DNA from: Hyphomicrobiales bacterium
Lineage (GTDB): Bacteria; Pseudomonadota; Alphaproteobacteria; Rhizobiales; Rhizobiaceae
Reading direction: 5' to 3'
Length of the DNA: 64,000 bases
Assembly (NCBI GenBank): GCA_900473795.1
Contig: UCMT01000040.1
Location: 1 to 64,000 of the forward strand
Numbering within the stretch: position 1 is the first letter of the stretch; each line of letters opens with the position of its first letter. Shown here piece by piece: positions 26,939-36,186 of the stretch. The notes beneath the pieces were generated by a model. The model saw only the letters and a list, made by a program, of their open reading frames with translations, was not told where the DNA came from and did no database searches. The position numbers and the translations under genes were made by a program.

Positions 26939-27427
26939 TCACTTTTCCTGTTGCGCGGTTTCCTCCTCCGCGACCTTGAATTTGGCGGCCACCTCCTGCC
27001 GCTTGATGATCCTGTCCCTGCCGGAAACGCCGAGAAGATCGGCGATGCGCCAGATCACATGGTCTTCCATTTCGCTGCGTTGGCCATCGGCATAGACAAT
27101 CTCCCACAACATGCCGATCAGGTCGATCCGCTGTTCCTCCGAAAAATGCCGTTTGATGTCGGATGTGAAGCGGAAATAGTCGATCGCCTCGCTTTCGGCC
27201 GTCTCGCCGGCGGCGATCAGGGCATCCAGCGCCGCATCGTCCAGCTTGTAGTGATCCTTGATCATCGAGCGCACCTTGCGGCGCTCCTTCTCGTCGGTCT
27301 CGCCGTCGGCCTCCATCACCTGGATGCAGAGCGCCATGATGGCGATGCGCGGATCGCCGGGCTGGATCGACGAGGCATGCCCGTGACCGGTCAGGCTGTC
27401 GAGGAAAGTTTTAAATCTGTCAAACAT
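26939..27427 (-). CDS. TerB-family protein
   Basis: The 162-residue all-helical protein shows the TerB pattern: IAIMALCIQVMEADGETDEKERRKVRSMIKDHYKLDD and IDLIGMLWEIVYADGQRSEMEDHVIWRIADLLGVS. In these repeats the acidic residues can bind metal. The family was named for tellurite resistance, but single TerB-like proteins near hem genes in Rhizobiales need not confer it. It lies 28 bases downstream of hemY on the same strand. Confidence 0.85.
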   Translation of the reverse strand: MFDRFKTFLDSLTGHGHASSIQPGDPRIAIMALCIQVMEADGETDEKERRKVRSMIKDHYKLDDAALDALIAAGETAESEAIDYFRFTSDIKRHFSEEQRIDLIGMLWEIVYADGQRSEMEDHVIWRIADLLGVSGRDRIIKRQEVAAKFKVAEEETAQQEK

Positions 27428-27455
27428 GCGGTTCCGTCAAAGGTCGGGTTTGTTC

Positions 27456-29108
27456 TCAAAACAGGCGGAAGCTCGCTTTTGCCAGCGGCTTGTCGCTGTC
27501 GTCGCGCACGCCCGGATCATCCGGCGGGCGGCCGAAGAACGGCTCGACGACAGGCTCTTCGGTCTTGGCCGGCGCCGGTTTCTTTTCAACCTTCACGGGC
27601 TGCGGCACGATCACCGATTCGCTCGGTGCCGGCACGGCGATGGTCTGGACCACGGCCTCCTCGGTTTTCTCCGGGGTTTCGATCACATGCTTGGGCTTTG
27701 CCGGCGTTTCGGCCTGCTCGGGCTCCAGCTCGGCGCGCTGGTGGGTGATGGCGACCGGCGGCAGGCTGCGGATCGCCGCATCGGCCGCTTCCAGCGTGCC
27801 CTCTTCGACCGGGCCGGCAATCTGCCCGACCGGCTGCTTCCATTCGAAGGCGTCGAGACGGCCGCTGACGGGCGAGACCGGCAGCCACTCGGGCGATGTC
27901 ACGCCATCCGCCGTCCAGGCCGGGTCGCGCGGGCTCTTCAGCGCCTGGTTCATCCAGTGGCGGATGCGGCCGTCGTCGCCGGTATCGGCTTCCTCGATAT
28001 CGGCAAGCAGCAGGAAGACGCCCTCGTTCGGCTGGATACGGGCGGCCGCTTCCGCCTTGGACCGCGCCAGGGACAGTTCGCGGGCTTCCAGCGCGCTTTC
28101 GGCAACCGCGGCCAAGGCAACCGCATTGTTCGGCCTGAGCGCCTCGAGCTTGCTTGCCCGCTTCAGGCGGTCGAGGGCCGAATCGCCGCTGCGGGCGCGG
28201 ACGTAGAGCCTGGCGATTTCCGGATGTGGCTCCTGTTTCCAGAGCTTTTCGAGGATGGAGGCCGCCTTGCGCAGGTTGTCTTCGCGAAACAGCGCCTTGG
28301 CGGCGATGAGGCCGGCCGGCACCAGATCATCGGCGAGCTTCAGGGCGGCAAGCGCATCGTCGCGCGCGCCTTTCGGATCGGCTTCGAGTTTCTCGGTGGC
28401 GCGGGCGGTCAGAAGCACGGCCTTCTTGCGGTCGGCTTCCTTGCGGTCGACAACGTGGCTGGCGCGGCTCTGGTCGAGAAGGCGGATGGCTTCGTCCCAC
28501 TGGCCGGTCTGGCTGCGATAGTCGAGCGCTGCCAGCGTCGCCCAGGGAAGATGCGGCGCCTTGTCGGCCGCGCGCTCGGCATATTGCCGCGCCGCCTCGT
28601 TGGCGCCCAGCCGCTTGGCTTCGAGATAGAGGCCGCGCAGGCCGAGTTCACGGGTCTCCGGATCGTCGGCCATCAGCTCGAACTTCTTGCGGGCGTCGTC
28701 ATATTTGCCTTCGATCAAGGCCGTCTGCGCTTCCAGAAGATGGATCAGCGGCTCCTGGTCGGAGCTCAACAGGCCGCGCGTGCGCGCCGTCATCTTGCGG
28801 GCAAGGGCGGAATCGCCGGCGCCGGCGGCGATCAGGCCGGTCGACAGCGCCTGGTAGCCGCGGTCGCGCTTGCGGGCGCGGAAATAGCGGGAGATCGAAT
28901 GCGGCGACAGCCAGACGACGCGGATCAGCCAGAGGACGATCAGGACGGCGGCGATCAGCGAGGCGAGCAGCGTCGCTGCCACCATCAGGCTCATTTCGAC
29001 GCGGCTTCCCTGCCAGATCAGCGACAATTCGCCGGGACGGTCGGCCAGCCAGGCAAAGCCGGCGCCGAGAGCAAGGACGATGAGAACGTAGAACAGAATA
29101 CGGATCAT
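27456..29108 (-). CDS. hemY: HemY-like membrane protein with TPRs
   Basis: The 550-residue protein starts with two membrane helices (MIRILFYVLIVLALGAGFAWLA and MVAATLLASLIAAVLIVLWLIRVVW). Next come the HemY_N region SISRYFRARKRDRGYQALSTGLIAAGAGD, TPR repeats and a Pro/Glu/Lys-rich tail. In proteobacteria this protein accompanies hemC and hemD and is thought to help late tetrapyrrole steps at the inner membrane, without a proven enzymatic role. It is unrelated to the Bacillus protoporphyrinogen oxidase of the same name. It follows mic60 after 10 bases. Confidence 0.9.
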   Translation of the reverse strand: MIRILFYVLIVLALGAGFAWLADRPGELSLIWQGSRVEMSLMVAATLLASLIAAVLIVLWLIRVVWLSPHSISRYFRARKRDRGYQALSTGLIAAGAGDSALARKMTARTRGLLSSDQEPLIHLLEAQTALIEGKYDDARKKFELMADDPETRELGLRGLYLEAKRLGANEAARQYAERAADKAPHLPWATLAALDYRSQTGQWDEAIRLLDQSRASHVVDRKEADRKKAVLLTARATEKLEADPKGARDDALAALKLADDLVPAGLIAAKALFREDNLRKAASILEKLWKQEPHPEIARLYVRARSGDSALDRLKRASKLEALRPNNAVALAAVAESALEARELSLARSKAEAAARIQPNEGVFLLLADIEEADTGDDGRIRHWMNQALKSPRDPAWTADGVTSPEWLPVSPVSGRLDAFEWKQPVGQIAGPVEEGTLEAADAAIRSLPPVAITHQRAELEPEQAETPAKPKHVIETPEKTEEAVVQTIAVPAPSESVIVPQPVKVEKKPAPAKTEEPVVEPFFGRPPDDPGVRDDSDKPLAKASFRLF

Positions 29109-29118
29109 GAACTCTTCC

Positions 29119-30426
29119 TTAGCCCTGGTTGGCCGTCATGGCGCCTGCAACGGCCGCGTCGATCAAACCCTCGACACGGATGCGCTGGTCGAGCCGGGTC
29201 TTGAAATCGGCTCCGGCGGTTTTCGCCGGTTCAGGCAGTGCCTGCCATTCCAGGCTCGCGCCCTTCAGGTCGCCATTGGTCAGCTTGTCCTCGATGCGGG
29301 CGACGACCGCTTCCGGCCCATCTCCCTCGACGCTGCCGACGGGGCGAATGCGGATGGCGGACGAGGCGCTGTCCATCAGGCGGGAGAAAATGCCCTGGTT
29401 GGGGTCGCTGTGCTGGGTGGCTTCGAGCATCGCATCGGCCACGCCCGGGAATTCGCGCACCAGATCGGCGCGCGGGGAAACGCCGAGTGCCGCGTCGCCG
29501 GCAAGGCCGGTAACGGCCGGGTCGGTGGCGGCAATGCTCTTCAGGGCGTCGAGTTCAGCGAGGAACGGCCCGCCGCGGTCGATCGCCGTCTTCAGCGCGG
29601 TGACGGCCACGGCGCGGGCGAGCTGCACGTCGCTGGCCGGCTCGTCGATCTTCTTCTCCGCCGCCTCGATGCGGGTCGAAAGCTCGGATTTCGCCGCTTC
29701 GGTCGATTGCTGGGCATCGGCAAGGGCCGATTTCAGCGTTGCAATCTCGCCGGTCAGGTTGGCGATCTGGGCATCAAGGCCGGACACGTCGGTCGTTGCG
29801 CCGTTTCCGGTCTCGCCGGTCTTCTTCTCCAGTTCGGCGATGCGGGCTTCCAGCGGTCCGAGATCGACGCTTGCCGAGGATGAGGGGGCTGCAGCGAGCT
29901 GCGCCTTGATCGCTTCGACATCGCTGGCAAGGCTCTGTTCGACCGCAGTCTCGCCCCCGCCGGGTCCGAGCGCCGGCACGAAGCCGGCATATTGCAGGCC
30001 GCCGGCGCCGAGAAGCGTGATCAGGCCGCCGAGAATGCCGGCGGCAAGGGCGCCCGAATTCGAGGTGCGGCGCGGTTCGGCATGGATTGGGCCGGCTGGC
30101 TGTTCGGCTGCAGAGGTCGGTTCCTCGGCAAAGACGGCTGCAGCCGCTTCCGCGCGTGCATCTTCTTCATCCGAAGCGGAACTGCGAGTGTCTTCGGAAA
30201 TACCGATGTCTGATTCCTGAATGTCCGTCGGCTCGGGAATGTCGGCGCGGACGGTTTCGTCCGCTTCACCCGACCGGATTTCCGCCGCGTCGTCAACGAC
30301 CGCTTCGCCTTCAGCAGCGGCATCGACGGTTTTCGTATCGTCCTCTGGCGCCGCATTGGCTTCCAGGTCGATCGTCACCGGCTCCTGATCGGACTTCGAG
30401 CGGCGCGGAGGATTTTCCGGTCCCAT
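29119..30426 (-). CDS. mic60: Alphaproteobacterial mitofilin (Mic60-like) protein
   Basis: The 435-residue layout matches bacterial Mic60: an acidic, low-complexity cytoplasmic N-terminus (about 1-120), one membrane helix (SGALAAGILGGLITLLGAGGLQYAG), a periplasmic coiled coil (about 160-260) and a C-terminal mitofilin signature with RIRPVGSVEGDGPEAVVARIEDKLTNGDLKGASLEWQALPEPAK. Its position between hemD and hemY is the known alphaproteobacterial context. Homologues shape inner membranes and contact outer-membrane proteins. The ATG is supported by GGGAAGAGA upstream. Confidence 0.87.
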   Translation of the reverse strand: MGPENPPRRSKSDQEPVTIDLEANAAPEDDTKTVDAAAEGEAVVDDAAEIRSGEADETVRADIPEPTDIQESDIGISEDTRSSASDEEDARAEAAAAVFAEEPTSAAEQPAGPIHAEPRRTSNSGALAAGILGGLITLLGAGGLQYAGFVPALGPGGGETAVEQSLASDVEAIKAQLAAAPSSSASVDLGPLEARIAELEKKTGETGNGATTDVSGLDAQIANLTGEIATLKSALADAQQSTEAAKSELSTRIEAAEKKIDEPASDVQLARAVAVTALKTAIDRGGPFLAELDALKSIAATDPAVTGLAGDAALGVSPRADLVREFPGVADAMLEATQHSDPNQGIFSRLMDSASSAIRIRPVGSVEGDGPEAVVARIEDKLTNGDLKGASLEWQALPEPAKTAGADFKTRLDQRIRVEGLIDAAVAGAMTANQG

Positions 30427-30564
30427 GATGATCTCTTCCCGTTATCGCATGAACTTAAGGCACTGTGTTAAACCTAGACATGGAGCGGGAAGAGGGAAAG
30501 CCCCCAAGCGACAATTCCTTGCCCGGATGCTGATAGACAGAGCACAGTGCACGACGGTGACCGG

Positions 30565-31347
30565 TCAGAGCAGCGCGAAAAGACTTTTTTCGTTGGGTTC
30601 AGCCGCAATGGCGATATGGCCGATCCCCCGCGGCACGGCGTCCGCGACATGTTCGCTCAGGCAGAGCAGGCGCATGTCGTGAAACGTGGTCTTCGTCGCC
30701 ACGACATTCAGAGCGAAGAAATGCCGTGCGGTTTCGTGGGAGTAGAAGAGGGCGGCCTCCGGTCTGCCCGATGAAAGCAGGCTTTCGATGGTTTCCGGCG
30801 CGTGAGCGATCGGAGACATGCGGTAGACCTCCGCGACGCGGCACGTGACCCCTGCCTCCCGCAGGCTCGTTTCGAAACCGGGCGATCGCGGCCGGCCGGC
30901 CAGATAGACAAGGTTGCCTGAACCGCCAGCCGAACGGAATATTTCATCAACGCGCTGCTCGACGGATTTGCGGGGACGATCCGGCTGGACGCCCCTCAAA
31001 CGGAATATTTCGGCAATGAGCTGCGCAAGTGCACGGCCTGTTGCATGGCTGGTGCCGACGGATTGAAAGCCGAATTGCCGCGCCGCTTCGGCCGTCGCCG
31101 GGCCGACGCAGAAAATGGGGGTTATGAGATGCGGTGCCACATCGTTTTTAACCGGTGCCAGAGCCCGGATTGCCTCCGCGCTTGTGACGGCAATGGCGCT
31201 GTGGGGAAGGGACAACGCATCCAGCGCCGCCTGCGGCTGGTGGACCGCTTCCATCATCGGCAGAACGATGGCTTCATGGCCCAGAGCTTCGAGCCTTGCC
31301 GCCGTTGCCGCCGCCGAGGGTTGCGGCCGGGTGACAAGGACGCGCAT
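30565..31347 (-). CDS. hemD: Uroporphyrinogen-III synthase
   Basis: The 260-residue enzyme cyclises hydroxymethylbilane with inversion of ring D. The family is weakly conserved; visible marks are VLVTRPQPSAAATAARLEALGHEAIVLP, AIAVTSAEAIRALAP, PIFCVGPATAEAARQFGF and LFYSHETARHFFAL. It follows hemC after 3 bases, so translation is probably coupled. The 138 bases between hemD and mic60 contain no recognisable signal. Confidence 0.9.
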   Translation of the reverse strand: MRVLVTRPQPSAAATAARLEALGHEAIVLPMMEAVHQPQAALDALSLPHSAIAVTSAEAIRALAPVKNDVAPHLITPIFCVGPATAEAARQFGFQSVGTSHATGRALAQLIAEIFRLRGVQPDRPRKSVEQRVDEIFRSAGGSGNLVYLAGRPRSPGFETSLREAGVTCRVAEVYRMSPIAHAPETIESLLSSGRPEAALFYSHETARHFFALNVVATKTTFHDMRLLCLSEHVADAVPRGIGHIAIAAEPNEKSLFALL

Positions 31348-31350
31348 GGC

Positions 31351-32280
31351 TCAGGTCCAGCTCGAGAAGAAGGCCGGTCCGGCTTCACGGCGGATATCCT
31401 CGCCGGCTTTCGCACCTAACTGCTCGGCTTCTGAGGCCTTGCCCTCGGTCGCTACCCGGAAATGCTGGCTGCCGTCCGGTGTCAGCACCATGCCGGAGAA
31501 GCGGATGGTGTCGCCGTCGGAGACGGCATAACCGGCAATCGGCGTGCGGCAGGAGCCGTCGAGTGTCGACAGGAAGGCCCGTTCGCAGGTGACGGCCTGA
31601 TGTGTCCTGACGTCGTTGATTGCTTCCAGGAGGCCGTTGACACGGTCGTCACCAATGCGGCTTTCGATGCAGATCGCGCCCTGGGCCGGTGCCGGCGGGA
31701 AAATTTCGGGATCGAGGATTTCCGTCGGCACGTCGTCCTTGCCGAGCCGTTTCAGACCGGCGAAGGCAAGCAGCGTCGCATCGACCTGGCCTTCCGCCAG
31801 CTTTCGCAAGCGGGTATCGACCAGGCCGCGATAGGTTATGACATTGATATCCGGACGCAGCCGTTTGATCAGCGCCTGGCGCCGGAGCGACGACGAACCG
31901 ATGGTGGCTCCGTGCGGCAGGTCCAGCAGTTTCGCGGCGGTGCGACCGATGAAAGCGTCGCGGGCATCTTCGCGCGGCAGATAGGCGGAGAGGAACAGCC
32001 CGTTGGGCAGTTTCGTCGGCATGTCCTTGGAGGAGTGCACGGCGAAATCGAGGCCACCGGAGAGAAGCATGTCCTCCAGTTCCTGGGTGAAAAGCCCCTT
32101 GCCGCCGATCGCTGCAAGCGAGCGGTCGGTGATGCGGTCGCCCATGGTCGACAGAACGACGATCTCGAACATTTCGGATGGCAGGCCGTGCGCGGCCATC
32201 AGGCGGTCCCGCGTTTCATGGGCCTGTGCCAGCGCCAAGGGACTGCCCCGCGTGCCGATCCGGAAAGGTTTTGTTTGCAT
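31351..32280 (-). CDS. hemC: Porphobilinogen deaminase (hydroxymethylbilane synthase)
   Basis: The 309-residue enzyme joins four porphobilinogens. [14 protein letters not shown] at the N-terminus, [19 protein letters not shown] and the dipyrromethane-anchoring cysteine in [13 protein letters not shown] are all present. The ATG at 32280 gives the normal length. The open frame extends further left of it over the tsaD start region without need. It is divergent from tsaD with 76 bases between them. Confidence 0.95.
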   Translation of the reverse strand: MQTKPFRIGTRGSPLALAQAHETRDRLMAAHGLPSEMFEIVVLSTMGDRITDRSLAAIGGKGLFTQELEDMLLSGGLDFAVHSSKDMPTKLPNGLFLSAYLPREDARDAFIGRTAAKLLDLPHGATIGSSSLRRQALIKRLRPDINVITYRGLVDTRLRKLAEGQVDATLLAFAGLKRLGKDDVPTEILDPEIFPPAPAQGAICIESRIGDDRVNGLLEAINDVRTHQAVTCERAFLSTLDGSCRTPIAGYAVSDGDTIRFSGMVLTPDGSQHFRVATEGKASEAEQLGAKAGEDIRREAGPAFFSSWT

Positions 32281-32356
32281 CCACTGCGATCCGTTGTTAC
32301 CGGAGTTCCGTGTATCCGCCTTTCCCTGCGACCGCAATATTCGAGTAAAATGGCCC

Positions 32357-33454
32357 ATGTCTTCGCGCTTACGCATCCTCGGTATCGAAACAAGCTGCGA
32401 TGAAACTGCGGCTTCCGTGGTGCTGCGCGACGAGAACGGCCACGGCGAGATCGTCAGTGACGTGGTGCTGAGCCAGCTGGAAGAACACAGCGTCTATGGC
32501 GGCGTCGTGCCCGAAATCGCCGCCCGCGCCCATGTCGAGGCGCTGGATACGCTGGTCGAGGAGGCGCTGTTGCGCGCCGGCGTGACGCTTGCCGATATCG
32601 ACGCGATTGCTGCCACCAGTGGGCCGGGCCTGATCGGTGGCCTGCTCGTCGGCCTGATGACGGGCAAGGCGATCGCGTGGGCGTCGGGCAAGCCGCTCTA
32701 TGCGGTCAATCATCTGGAAGGCCATGCGCTGACGGCGCGGCTGACGGATGGGCTGTCCTTTCCCTATCTGATGCTGCTGGTGTCCGGCGGCCACACGCAG
32801 CTCATTCTGGTGAAGGGCGTCGGCGTCTACGAGCGCTGGGGCACGACGATCGACGATGCGCTGGGCGAAGCCTTCGACAAGACGGCGAAACTGCTGGGGC
32901 TCCCCTATCCGGGCGGACCGGCTGTCGAGCGTGCGGCAAAAAGCGGCAATCCGGATCGCTTCTCCTTTCCGCGCCCGCTGGTCGGCGAGGCGCGCCTCGA
33001 TTTCTCCTTCTCCGGCCTGAAAACGGCCGTGCGCCAGGCGGCGCAGTCGATCGAACCGGTGACCGAGCAGGATATCGCCGATATCTGCGCCTCCTTCCAG
33101 AAGGCGATTTCGCGGACGCTGAAGGATCGCATCGGCCGGGGGCTGGCGCGGTTCAAGGGCGAGTTTGCCGCGACCGTCGACAATCCGGCGCTGGTCGTAG
33201 CCGGCGGTGTCGCTGCCAACCAGACGCTGCGGGCGACGCTGCAGGAGCTGTGCGACAAGAACGGTTTCCGCTTTGTCGCGCCGCCGCTGCAGCTGTGCAC
33301 CGACAATGCGGCGATGATTGCCTGGGCGGGGGCAGAACGTTTGGCGGCAGGGTTGCCGGCCGACGAACTCGATGTGTCGCCACGTTCGCGCTGGCCACTT
33401 GATGCCGACGCGAAAACCCTGATCGGTTTCGGAAAACGGGGAGCTAAGGCGTAA
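32357..33454 (+). CDS. tsaD: tRNA N6-threonylcarbamoyladenosine transferase TsaD
   Basis: The 365-residue enzyme transfers threonylcarbamoyl to A37 of tRNAs reading ANN codons. The N-terminal [16 protein letters not shown], the iron-binding His pair in VNHLEGHA, and [10 protein letters not shown] and [12 protein letters not shown] are all visible. The start ATG at 32357 matches the family N-terminus, although the ribosome site is weak. It overlaps gpsA by one base (TAATG). Confidence 0.96.
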   Translation: MSSRLRILGIETSCDETAASVVLRDENGHGEIVSDVVLSQLEEHSVYGGVVPEIAARAHVEALDTLVEEALLRAGVTLADIDAIAATSGPGLIGGLLVGLMTGKAIAWASGKPLYAVNHLEGHALTARLTDGLSFPYLMLLVSGGHTQLILVKGVGVYERWGTTIDDALGEAFDKTAKLLGLPYPGGPAVERAAKSGNPDRFSFPRPLVGEARLDFSFSGLKTAVRQAAQSIEPVTEQDIADICASFQKAISRTLKDRIGRGLARFKGEFAATVDNPALVVAGGVAANQTLRATLQELCDKNGFRFVAPPLQLCTDNAAMIAWAGAERLAAGLPADELDVSPRSRWPLDADAKTLIGFGKRGAKA

Positions 33455-34455
33455 TGACTGAGGCCGTTGTGCAGACAGATCGCATCGTTGTCGTCGGTTC
33501 CGGCGCTTTCGGCACGGCGCTCGCCGCCGTTGCCGCCGCATCGGGCAAGGCGCCGGTGACGCTGCTCACCCGCCGCGAAAGCATTGTCGAGGATTTCAAG
33601 GAAACCGGCCGCAACGACAGCGCACTGCCGGGCATCGATCTGCCCGAAACATTGACAGTCTCCGACGATCCGACGGTTCTGGAGGGGGCGGGTATCGTGC
33701 TCTTCGCCATGCCGTCGCAGGCGCAGCGCGAGGCGGCGCGTTCGCTGCACGGGTTCATCGGCAAGGGTGCGGATGTGGTGATCTGCGCCAAGGGCATGGA
33801 GCGTTCCAGCGGGCGCCTGCTGACCGATGTCGTTGAGGAAGAGCTGCATCTGCAGAACGTCGCGGTGCTCTCGGGGCCGGGTTTCGCCACCGATATCGCC
33901 AAGGGCCTGCCGACGGCGATGGTGATCGCGGCCAATGGCATCGAGCGTGCGTCTCTTCTTGCCGAAGCGCTGTCCGGCGCAACATTCCGTCTCTATCCCT
34001 CCGCCGACCGGATCGGCGTGCAGCTCGGCGGCGCCTTGAAGAACGTGCTGGCGATCGCCTGCGGTATCGTCGAAGGCGCGGGGCTTGGCGATTCCGCCCG
34101 CGCGGCGCTGATCTCGCGCGGTCTCGCCGAAATGTCGCGTTTCGTCGCGGCGCGCGGCGGCGAGGCCGATACGGTGCGCGGGCTCTCGGGCCTCGGCGAC
34201 CTCGTGCTGACGGCGACCAGCCATCAGTCGCGCAATCTGCGTTACGGCATCGCGCTCGGCGCGAGCGGCAGCGCCAGTGGGCAGACCGGCGAGCTGGTCG
34301 AGGGCGCGTTCGCGGCCTCCGTTGCGGCCGATGTCGCCCGCCAACTTGGCGTCGATATGCCGCTCACCGAGGCGGTGGCGGCCATCATCGACGGAAAGAC
34401 GGATGTGAAGACGGCGCTGGAGCAGCTGATGTCCCGCCCGATCACACAGGAATAA
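33454..34455 (+). CDS. gpsA: NAD(P)-dependent glycerol-3-phosphate dehydrogenase
   Basis: The 333-residue enzyme reduces dihydroxyacetone phosphate to glycerol 3-phosphate for phospholipids. The nucleotide-binding [41 protein letters not shown], the catalytic lysine in [16 protein letters not shown] and [14 protein letters not shown] are present. Its ATG overlaps the tsaD stop and has GGGAG upstream, so translation is coupled. Confidence 0.95.
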   Translation: MTEAVVQTDRIVVVGSGAFGTALAAVAAASGKAPVTLLTRRESIVEDFKETGRNDSALPGIDLPETLTVSDDPTVLEGAGIVLFAMPSQAQREAARSLHGFIGKGADVVICAKGMERSSGRLLTDVVEEELHLQNVAVLSGPGFATDIAKGLPTAMVIAANGIERASLLAEALSGATFRLYPSADRIGVQLGGALKNVLAIACGIVEGAGLGDSARAALISRGLAEMSRFVAARGGEADTVRGLSGLGDLVLTATSHQSRNLRYGIALGASGSASGQTGELVEGAFAASVAADVARQLGVDMPLTEAVAAIIDGKTDVKTALEQLMSRPITQE

Positions 34456-34473
34456 TCACTCAAGGAGAACACC

Positions 34474-34767
34474 ATGCTGTTTGCCGTTTTGTGCACGGAC
34501 AAGCCGAATGCCCTGCAGCTGCGGATGGATACCCGCCCGGAACACATCGTCTTTCTCGACGACCTCAATGCCAAGGGCGGGCTGGCCTTCGCCGGGCCGT
34601 TCCTCGACGATGCCGGCAAGCCGAATGGCAGCCTGGTCGTCATCAAGGCGGAGACGATCGAGGAAGCGCGCGCGATCGCCGCTGCCGACCCCTATGCCAA
34701 GGCCGGCCTGTTCGCCCAGGTCGACATCAGGCCCTGGAACTGGGTCTTCAACAAGCCGGAGGCTTGA
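34474..34767 (+). CDS. YciI-family protein
   Basis: The 97-residue dimeric alpha-beta barrel protein has the pattern HIVFLDDLNAKGGLAFAGPFLDDAGKPNGSLVVIKAETIEEARAIAAADPYAKAGLFAQVDIRPWNWVF. It shows the conserved Asp and the DPY motif of YciI-like proteins. The family's biochemical role is not established. AAGGAG lies before the ATG, 18 bases after gpsA, and the EVE gene begins 2 bases after its stop. Confidence 0.85.
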   Translation: MLFAVLCTDKPNALQLRMDTRPEHIVFLDDLNAKGGLAFAGPFLDDAGKPNGSLVVIKAETIEEARAIAAADPYAKAGLFAQVDIRPWNWVFNKPEA

Positions 34768-34769
34768 GC

Positions 34770-35201
34770 GTGGCATACTGGCTTTACAAATCCGAGCCGT
34801 TCAAGTGGTCTTGGGCAATGCAGAAGGATGCAGGCGACAAGGGCACCGAATGGACCGGCGTGCGCAACTACCTGGCGCGCAACAACATGCGGGCGATGCA
34901 GATCGGCGACAAGGGGTTCTTCTATCACTCCAATGAAGGTCTGGAGATCGTCGGCATTACCGAGGTCTGCGCCTTGTCGCATCCGGATTCCACCGCCGAG
35001 GGCGATGCCCGCTGGGACTGCGTCGATATCCGCGCCGTCTGTGATCTGCCGAAACCGGTGTCGCTGAAGGACATCAAGGCAAACCCGAAATTTGCGAAGA
35101 TGGCGCTCGTCACCTCGATGCGGCTTTCCGTGCAGCCGGTGACTGACGAGGAATATCTGGAAATCTGCCGTCTCGGCGGCCTCGATAATCCACCGCGCTG
35201 A
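34770..35201 (+). CDS. EVE-domain protein
   Basis: The 143-residue protein is a single EVE domain (MAYWLYKSEPFKWSWAMQKDAGDKGTEWTGVRNYLARNNMRAMQIGDKGFFYHS), related to PUA/YTH modules that read modified bases. Start is the GTG at 34770 with GGAGG 7 bases upstream, so it is tightly coupled to the YciI gene. The target is unknown. Proximity to tsaD is suggestive of RNA but proves nothing. Confidence 0.87.
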   Translation: MAYWLYKSEPFKWSWAMQKDAGDKGTEWTGVRNYLARNNMRAMQIGDKGFFYHSNEGLEIVGITEVCALSHPDSTAEGDARWDCVDIRAVCDLPKPVSLKDIKANPKFAKMALVTSMRLSVQPVTDEEYLEICRLGGLDNPPR

Positions 35202-35244
35202 TTTCGCATGTGATTCCGGTCGGTTGGCCGGATGGCGACAGTTC

Positions 35245-35368
35245 CTCTCCGTCATTACCGGCCTTGTGCCGGTAATCCAGCCACGCGATGTCTATCGCGT
35301 GAAAGAGTCTTTCCGCGGCGCAGACGCGCCGCTGCTGGATCCCCGCCACAAGGGCGAGGATGAGGGAG
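35245..35368. repeat. Dispersed palindromic repeat, second rhizobial type
   Basis: The stretch contains ATTACCGGCCTTGTGCCGGTAATCCAG, the inverted CACGCGATGTCTATCGCGTG, CGGCGCAGACGCGCCG, and ends CTGGATCCCCGCCACAAGGGC. The CCAG and CTGG ends frame the unit. It resembles intergenic repeats I know from rhizobia. Only one copy occurs here. Confidence 0.6.
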
Positions 35369-35432
35369 GATGGGGCCGAACTTTCAAAAATCAAGCCGCA
35401 ACCAAGACGACCAACCGGAAATCCTACCCTTC

Positions 35433-36080
35433 GTGAAAACCGATCCCGAAACCTTCATCCGCGCCAATACCGATGTCATGGCGCCGCCGCATGTGCCGGA
35501 GATCCGGCTCCATCTGGCCAGCGAGGCGCATGACCTCTGGCTGAAGACGGAGGAGGAGCTGGAGGAGATCGGCCTGCCGCCGCCGTTCTGGGCCTTTGCC
35601 TGGGCGGGCGGGCAGGGGCTGGCGCGGCATATTCTCGATCATCCGGAACTGGTCGAGGGCAAACGGGTGATCGACTTCGCCTCCGGATCAGGACTTGTGG
35701 CGATTGCGGCGATGAAGGGCGGCGCGGCTTCGGTTCTGGCCGTCGATATCGATCCCTGGACGCAAACCGCGATCCGGCTGAATGCAGCGTTGAACGGCGT
35801 CACTGTCGCCTTCGCCGCAGCCGACATCATCGGCGATCAGCGCAGCGCCGACGTCTATCTTGCCGGCGATGTCTTCTACGACAAGGCTTTTGCCGACCGG
35901 CTGGTTCCATGGTTCACCGCGCTTGCGCAGAAGGGTGCTGCCGTGCTCGTCGGCGATCCCGGCCGTGCCTATTGCCCGCGCGATCGCATGCAGATGCTGT
36001 CGACCTATCAGGTTCCGGTGACCCGGGCGCTGGAGGACAGCGAGGTCAAGAAGACCACGGTCTGGCGATTCACTGCATAA
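35433..36080 (+). CDS. SAM-dependent methyltransferase, ETFB lysine methyltransferase-like
   Basis: The 215-residue Rossmann methyltransferase has motif I VIDFASGSGLVAIAAMKGGAASVLAVDIDPW and the DxxY-type post-I motif AGDVFYDKAFADRLVPW. The opening HLASEAHDLWLKTEEELEEIGLPPPFWAFAWAGGQGLARHI matches the bacterial group related to mitochondrial ETFB lysine methyltransferase. The likely substrate is thus a protein lysine, possibly ETF-beta, by inference. GTG at 35433 is chosen because the ATG at 35370 lies at the edge of a repeat. Confidence 0.8.
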   Translation: MKTDPETFIRANTDVMAPPHVPEIRLHLASEAHDLWLKTEEELEEIGLPPPFWAFAWAGGQGLARHILDHPELVEGKRVIDFASGSGLVAIAAMKGGAASVLAVDIDPWTQTAIRLNAALNGVTVAFAAADIIGDQRSADVYLAGDVFYDKAFADRLVPWFTALAQKGAAVLVGDPGRAYCPRDRMQMLSTYQVPVTRALEDSEVKKTTVWRFTA

Positions 36081-36178
36081 TTCCTTAAATCGGAATCGAT
36101 TTAAGGAAAAATTATGCAGCAGTTTCAAGGTGCTACAGCGTCCTTTGCGCGTCATTTTTGACGCGCGGCGCTGTAGCG
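36081..36178. repeat. Two-hairpin dispersed repeat, third rhizobial type
   Basis: TTCCTTAAATCG and CGATTTAAGGAA (36081-36108) form a perfect 12-bp hairpin. GCTACAGCG...CGCTGTAGC (36132-36177) encloses GCGCGTCA/TGACGCGC in a second hairpin. It begins right after the methyltransferase stop codon and may end that transcript. The motif is a familiar rhizobial intergenic repeat. Confidence 0.65.
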
Positions 36179-36186
36179 GACCGGCG

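Noticed and set aside
26939-27427. A tellurite-resistance or phage-defence ter cluster
   Set aside because: A single TerB-like gene next to heme genes, with no terC, terD, terE or terZ partners.
35370-35432. Start of the methyltransferase at the ATG at 35370
   Set aside because: This ATG abuts GGGAGG with no spacing and lies at the edge of a dispersed repeat; the added 21 residues look random.
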